Shown here piece by piece: positions 31,420 through 37,468 of a DNA stretch of 37,468 nt. Below the pieces are notes generated by a model. The model was not told where the DNA came from. It made no database searches and was given only the letters and a program-made list of their open reading frames with translations. A program made the translations under genes and the position numbers. Position 1 is the first letter of the stretch, and each line of letters begins with the position of its first letter. Source of the stretch: JBBQHM01 sp038323965 (GTDB lineage: Bacteria; Verrucomicrobiota; Verrucomicrobiia; Chthoniobacterales; UBA10450); the NCBI GenBank assembly GCA_038323965.1, contig JBBQHM010000010.1, forward strand, positions 1 through 37,468, read 5' to 3'.

Positions 31420-32060
31420 TTGGCGGCCTCCGCCGGTTTCTTGATCGCGGGCCGCACCACGACGTAACTGCCGTTCGCACCGGGCACCGCGCCGCTGATC
31501 AAAATGACTTTTTCTTCTTCGCGCACCTGCATCACCTGAAGATTCTGCACTGTCACTCGCTCGTCGCCCATGTGACCTGGCATGCCCATGTTCTTCCAGA
31601 CGCGACCAGGGGTGGAGCGATTACCGATGGCGCCATTCCGTCGATGGGTCTTCGAACCGTGCGAAGCGCCCTGGCCATCGAAGTTGTGCCTCTTCATCAC
31701 GCCCTGAAAGCCTTTACCTTTCGACCGGCCGATCACGTCGACCCAATCTCCGGGCGCAAACTGATTGATGCTCAAATTCACTTCGCCTTCGGGCAAATCC
31801 GCATCGAGTCGGAACTCGCGAACGAATCGTTTTGGCTCGACGTTCGCCTTCTTGAAAATCCCCAGATTGGCTTTGTTAACGCGCGATTCTTTTTGCGAAC
31901 CGAAACCAACTTGAACTGCCGAGTAACCGTCGTTCTCGTCCGTTACGCGACGCAGCAGAACGTTATCCCCGGCCGCGATCACGGTCACGGGACGCAGCTT
32001 GCCCTTCGCGTCGTAAACGCTGGTCATGCCGATCTTTTGTCCTAATAAACCGATGCTCAT
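31416..32060 (-). CDS. rplC: 50S ribosomal protein L3
   Basis: L3 starts 50S assembly and reaches towards the peptidyl-transferase centre. The 214 residues start MSIGLLGQKIGMTSVYDAKG. They contain VIGRSKGKGFQGVMKRHNFDG, GASHGSKTHRRNGAIGNRSTPGR in the central extension, and MPGHMGDERVTVQNLQV. A 33-base spacer, one of the longer ones in the cluster, separates it from rpsJ. Confidence 0.98.
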   Translation of the reverse strand: MSIGLLGQKIGMTSVYDAKGKLRPVTVIAAGDNVLLRRVTDENDGYSAVQVGFGSQKESRVNKANLGIFKKANVEPKRFVREFRLDADLPEGEVNLSINQFAPGDWVDVIGRSKGKGFQGVMKRHNFDGQGASHGSKTHRRNGAIGNRSTPGRVWKNMGMPGHMGDERVTVQNLQVMQVREEEKVILISGAVPGANGSYVVVRPAIKKPAEAAK

Positions 32061-32093
32061 GTGGTGGGCCTGGCAAGGTGGTTAAAAATTCCG

Positions 32094-32404
32094 CTAAATC
32101 TTAATGGTGATATCGACGCCCGCGGGAAGGTTGAGCTTTTTCAGCTCGTCGACCGTTTTCGCCGTCGGCTCGACAATATCGAGCAAACGCTTGTGTGTGC
32201 GAATTTCAAATTGTTCCATCGACTTTTTGTCGACGTGCGGAGAGCGGTTCACCGTGAATTTCTCGATCAACGTCGGCAGCGGAATCGGTCCCGCCACGCG
32301 CGCGCCGGTGCGCTTCGCCGTCTCGACGATGTCGAGAGCGGATTGATCAAGCATTCGGTGATCGAACGCTTTCAAACGAATACGAATACGTTGCCCGCTA
32401 GCCA

Positions 32405-32405
<1 letters not shown>
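32094..32405 (-). CDS. rpsJ: 30S ribosomal protein S10
   Basis: S10 is a 30S head protein and, as NusE, a transcription antitermination factor. The 103 residues contain QRIRIRLKAFDHRMLDQSA, GPIPLPTLIEKFTVNRSPHVDKKSMEQFE and RTHKRLLDIV. The ATG shares its first base with the fusA TAA, so the two genes are coupled. An AAGGA lies about nine bases upstream within fusA, one of the few plausible Shine-Dalgarno sequences. tuf is not between them. Confidence 0.98.
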
Positions 32406-34585
<2,180 letters not shown>

Positions 34586-34587
34586 AA

Positions 34588-35061
34588 CTACCAGCGGAAA
34601 TGCGCGAACGCCCTGTTCGCCTGCGCCATCTTATGAGTGTCTTCGCGCTTCTTGATCGCGTTGCCCTGGCCGCTCGCAGCGTCCTTGATCTCGTTGCCAA
34701 GCGCGTCCGCCATCGTCATCCCGCGGCGACCGCTGGCGTAGCTAACAATCCAGCGCATCGCGAGCGCGACTTGGCGCGCGGGCGTGACTTCCATCGGGAC
34801 CTGATAAGTCGCACCGCCGACGCGGCGCGATTTCACTTCCAGACGCGGACGCACGTTCTCCAGCGCCTTGTTAAGTATTTCTAGGGGATCGACAGAATCG
34901 GAGCCTTCACGCGATTTATCGATCGCGGTATAAACAATGCGTTCCGCGAGCGATTTCTTGCCGCGCTTCATGACCGTCGAGATAAGGCGCGCGACCGCCG
35001 GGCTGCCATAGCGCGAGTCGACCTTCTCTTCCTTGTTATAAACTTTGTGACGACGCGACAT
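34588..35061 (-). CDS. rpsG: 30S ribosomal protein S7
   Basis: S7 organises the 30S head at the E site and represses the str operon in E. coli. The 157 residues start MSRRHKVYNKEEKVDSRYGS and contain LISTVMKRGKKSLAERIVYTA, ALENVRPRLEVKSRRVGGATYQVP and ALGNEIKDAASGQGNAIKKREDTHKMA in pieces. Length and order are standard. Confidence 0.98.
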   Translation of the reverse strand: MSRRHKVYNKEEKVDSRYGSPAVARLISTVMKRGKKSLAERIVYTAIDKSREGSDSVDPLEILNKALENVRPRLEVKSRRVGGATYQVPMEVTPARQVALAMRWIVSYASGRRGMTMADALGNEIKDAASGQGNAIKKREDTHKMAQANRAFAHFRW

Positions 35062-35063
35062 GG

Positions 35064-35483
35064 CTATTTCTTGCCTTTGGCTTTGGCTTTGCCGGCCTCA
35101 GCAGCGGCACCGGCTTTCGGACGTTTCGCGCCGTACTTCGAACGGCTACGGCGACGTCCATCAACTCCGAGGGAATCCAGCGTTCCACGAACAATGTGAT
35201 AACGCACTCCCGGCAAATCTTTCACACGACCGCCGCGCACGAGCACGATTGAGTGTTCCTGCAAATTGTGACCTTCACCCGGAATGTAGGCGATTATTTC
35301 CTGTCCGTTGGTCAAACGAACCTTTGCAACTTTGCGCAGCGCAGAGTTCGGCTTCTTTGGCGTCCGCGTCATCACCTGCGTGCAAACGCCGCGACGTTGA
35401 GGACAATTCGCCAAAGCCGGTGACTTGGATTTCACCGACGCTTTCTGGCGTCCTTTGCGCACAAGTTGATTAATGGTTGGCAT
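35064..35483 (-). CDS. rpsL: 30S ribosomal protein S12
   Basis: S12 lies at the decoding centre and is the streptomycin-resistance locus. The sequence starts MPTINQLVRKGRQKASVKSK and contains the streptomycin loop TRTPKKPNSALRKVAKV with both lysines wild type, and GGRVKDLPGVRYHIVRGTLD. By these sites a streptomycin-sensitive S12 is expected. A Lys/Ala/Gly tail (AAAEAGKAKAKGKK) extends it to 139 residues. The ATG follows a strong hairpin and a T-rich stretch without a Shine-Dalgarno sequence. It opens the ribosomal supercluster. Confidence 0.98.
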   Translation of the reverse strand: MPTINQLVRKGRQKASVKSKSPALANCPQRRGVCTQVMTRTPKKPNSALRKVAKVRLTNGQEIIAYIPGEGHNLQEHSIVLVRGGRVKDLPGVRYHIVRGTLDSLGVDGRRRSRSKYGAKRPKAGAAAEAGKAKAKGKK

Positions 35484-35494
35484 GTCAAAAAAGC

Positions 35495-35524
35495 TTGTCG
35501 CGCAACGGGGATTGCAGGCGACAA
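35495..35524 (-). promoter_or_regulatory. Hairpin in the rpsL leader
   Basis: TTGTCGC pairs with GCGACAA and an inner GCAA pairs with TTGC around a TCCCCG loop, with a two-base bulge. T-runs flank it on both sides on the minus strand; the downstream one (GCTTTTTTGAC) runs up to the rpsL ATG. It has the form of an intrinsic terminator located only 11 bases before the start codon. An attenuator or a repressor-protein (S7 or S12) target is plausible; a simple terminator of the upstream gene is the alternative. Confidence 0.55.
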
Positions 35525-35576
35525 AAAATCCGCCCGGGCTTACGTGACCCTATCACGCACCCGATGCGGGAGCGGC

Positions 35577-35604
35577 AATATAGGAGACTTGTTTAGGGCC
35601 GCAA
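35577..35604 (-). promoter_or_regulatory. Candidate sigma-70 type promoter for the ribosomal cluster
   Basis: On the minus strand TTGCGG (35599-35604) and TATATT (35577-35582) are separated by 16 bases. The -10 box is close to TATAAT; the -35 box matches only its first three bases. It lies about 90 bases upstream of the rpsL ATG and downstream of the Uup-type gene stop. Confidence 0.45.
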
Positions 35605-35680
35605 GAATATTTTCCGCGCATTTTCTCCGGGAAACACGAATCGCGAAAAAGTCCGAAGTGCGCGGAGATGATTCGACCAA

Positions 35681-37468
35681 TTAAACAGACGAATTTGCGA
35701 TCGAGTTAAGCTGTTCCCATCGCGCATAAAGTTGCGGAACACGATCCCTCGCGGCCTGCAGTTCGCCGTCGTACTTTTTGAACTCGGCGCCGCGCTCTGC
35801 GAAAAACATCGGATCAGCGAAGACCGCTTCGATGCGGGCGACTTCATTTTCCGCAGCGAGAATCGTCGCTTCCATTGCTTCGAGTTCGCGTGCTTCCTTC
35901 CACTTCAGTTTTCGCGGCCTCGGCCCTGATGGAACGACAACTGAAGACATTGCCGTCTCCGGAATCGGAACCAGCGTCGATTGCCTTTCCAGATACCGAT
36001 CGTAATTCCCAACTGAATATTGGAGTTCCCCACCCTCCGCAAAGGCGAGGATCGCGGTGCAGACGCGATTCAGAAAATATCGATCGTGACTGACGACAAC
36101 GACGCTGCCGCCAAAACCCGCCAGCGCTTCCTCCAGCAGGCGCAAAGTTCCGAGATCCAGATCATTCGTCGGCTCATCGAGCACCAGCACATTCCCGCCG
36201 CGCTTTAAAATCTTCGCCAGCAGCACGCGGCTGCGCTCACCGCCGCTGAGCTGATAAATCTTCGTGTTGATGCGCTCCTCTGTGAAAAGGAAACGCCGCA
36301 GATAACCGCGCAACGAAATGTTCTCTTCGCCGAGCCGAACGTATTCGCTCCCCTCGCCCACTTCTTCCCAGACCGTTTTATTGTCGTCGAGCAACAGTCG
36401 ATTCTGATCGACGTAGTTAACTTCCGTGCGCGCTCCGATTTCAACCTCGCCCCTGGTCGGCGCGAGTTGACCAAGCATGATCTTCAGCAACGTCGATTTT
36501 CCGAGGCCGTTGCGTCCAACAATTCCGAGTCGTTCGCCCGCCTTGAGATTGAGCGAGACGTTCTCGAATAGCGTGCGGCCGCCGAGTTCCATCCCCACCT
36601 CACGCAATTCGATGACGCGATTTGCCAGCTTCGGAGCCGGAGGAATAATCAGGTCAACATCGAGTTCCGTCTCCGGCGGTTGTTCCGCCACCATTTCAAA
36701 ATATCGCTCAACGCGATCAACCGATTTCGTGCGGCGCGCGCGCGGCGCCTTGCGCACCCACTCCAATTCGCGCTTAAGAAATTTCTGGCGCTTATGTTCC
36801 TGCATCTCTTCGACCGCGGCGCGCGCGGCACGGGCGAGCAAGTAGTCCGTATAATTGCCGTCGTAGCTGTAAAACTTTCCGCGCGACAACTCGACCACGC
36901 GCGTCGCGATGCGATCGAGAAAATAACGATCGTGCGTCACGAAAAGACAGGTGCCCGAATAGCGCGCGAGAAAATCTTCCAGCCATTCGATCGAGCCGGT
37001 GTCGAGATGGTTCGTCGGTTCGTCGAGCAATAGAAAATCCGGACGCGCCAGCAGGGCACGGCAAAGCGCCACGCGCCGTTTCTCACCGCCGGAGAGGTCG
37101 TGCACCACGCGCTCCGCATCGGGCGCATGCAGATTTGTAATCAAGCTTTTGGCGCGCTGCTCCAGGTTCCAACCGTCGAAATGCGAAATTTGATCAAGCA
37201 CGATTCCACTCCGCGCACCTTCGGGCGGCAGCCGTTCGTATTCCTCGATCAAATCCAGAACGCGTTGGGCGCCGGCGAGAATGTTATCGTGGACCGTCGC
37301 GCTCTCTTCGAGCTCGAACATCTGCGGCATGTAACCAGTAACGAGATCGCGGCGCGGATTAAATTCGCCGCCGTCCGGCTTCATCACGCCAGCCGCGATC
37401 TGCAGGAATGTCGATTTTCCCGAGCCGTTGCGACCAACCAGGCCTACGCGTTCGCCTTCTAGAATAGT
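35681..37468 (-). CDS. uup: ABC-F family ATPase, Uup-type, partial; N-terminus outside the window
   Basis: ABC-F proteins have two ATPase domains and no membrane part, and act on ribosomes or DNA intermediates. About 595 residues are present. The window starts at the first Walker A (GRNGSGKST); then come the first signature LSGGEKRR and Walker B FLLLDEPTNHLD. The inter-domain arm is rich in Arg and Lys (KRELEWVRKAPRARRTKSVDR), followed by the second Walker A (GRNGLGKST), LSGGERSR and LVLDEPTNDLD. The C-terminal region (about the last 90 residues) is an acidic coiled coil (EARELEAMEATILAAENEVARIE), which favours Uup over EttA. The stop is 198 bases upstream of rpsL on the same strand. Confidence 0.9.
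   Translation of the reverse strand, partial: TILEGERVGLVGRNGSGKSTFLQIAAGVMKPDGGEFNPRRDLVTGYMPQMFELEESATVHDNILAGAQRVLDLIEEYERLPPEGARSGIVLDQISHFDGWNLEQRAKSLITNLHAPDAERVVHDLSGGEKRRVALCRALLARPDFLLLDEPTNHLDTGSIEWLEDFLARYSGTCLFVTHDRYFLDRIATRVVELSRGKFYSYDGNYTDYLLARAARAAVEEMQEHKRQKFLKRELEWVRKAPRARRTKSVDRVERYFEMVAEQPPETELDVDLIIPPAPKLANRVIELREVGMELGGRTLFENVSLNLKAGERLGIVGRNGLGKSTLLKIMLGQLAPTRGEVEIGARTEVNYVDQNRLLLDDNKTVWEEVGEGSEYVRLGEENISLRGYLRRFLFTEERINTKIYQLSGGERSRVLLAKILKRGGNVLVLDEPTNDLDLGTLRLLEEALAGFGGSVVVVSHDRYFLNRVCTAILAFAEGGELQYSVGNYDRYLERQSTLVPIPETAMSSVVVPSGPRPRKLKWKEARELEAMEATILAAENEVARIEAVFADPMFFAERGAEFKKYDGELQAARDRVPQLYARWEQLNSIANSSV

Overview
The window looks like a moderately GC-rich, gene-dense bacterial chromosome segment, and almost every gene lies on the minus strand. 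No single gene fixes the organism. The best guess is a Verrucomicrobiota-type (PVC group) soil or freshwater bacterium. That guess rests on futalosine-pathway menaquinone genes, Lys/Ala-rich tails on ribosomal proteins, ribosomal genes that mostly lack Shine-Dalgarno sequences, a DUF6600-like W/Y-rich secreted protein and a DUF2934 protein. It is an inference from style, not a marker-gene placement.

Layout, left to right. 1-2134: hutU (cut by the window edge) and hutH, a histidine-degradation pair read leftward. 2240-2924: a 41-residue lipoprotein gene and an L,D-transpeptidase. 2954-3952: asd on the plus strand. 4008-12983: a leftward cluster that in transcription order runs mqnE, mqnA, a remnant of a DUF72 gene, recJ, recG, a DegP/HtrA protease and a W/Y-rich secreted protein. 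Most of its junctions overlap or nearly touch. 13148-13756: an ECF sigma factor on the plus strand. 13816-16810: a secretin, trpF and a small four-helix membrane protein. 16904-17866: a DUF2934 protein, a stand-alone response regulator and a short coiled-coil protein.

17884-35483 is one nearly unbroken leftward ribosomal supercluster. In transcription order it runs rpsL, rpsG, fusA, rpsJ, rplC, rplD, rplW, rplB, rpsS, [260-residue exported coiled-coil protein], rplV, rpsC, rplP, rpmC, rpsQ, rplN, rplX, rplE, rpsH, rplF, rplR, rpsE, rplO, secY, adk, map, [terminator-like hairpin], rpmJ, rpsM, rpsK, rpsD. A likely promoter and a hairpin precede rpsL. The canonical tuf, rpsN, rpmD, infA, rpoA and rplQ are absent from their usual places. 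35681-37468: an Uup-type ABC-F ATPase, cut by the right edge.

The most unusual points are the exported coiled-coil gene packed without spacing between rpsS and rplV, mqnA having no standard start codon because it follows mqnE in the same frame after one TAA, the DUF72 gene remnant between mqnA and recJ, the roughly 90-residue N-terminal extension on S11, and the general lack of Shine-Dalgarno sequences. No stretch above 300 bases lacks a gene. The longest gaps are about 200 bases (35484-35680, holding the rpsL promoter and leader) and about 165 bases (12984-13147, between the divergent mqnE and sigma genes, where I see no clear promoter). I found no rRNA, tRNA, CRISPR array, insertion sequence or prophage.
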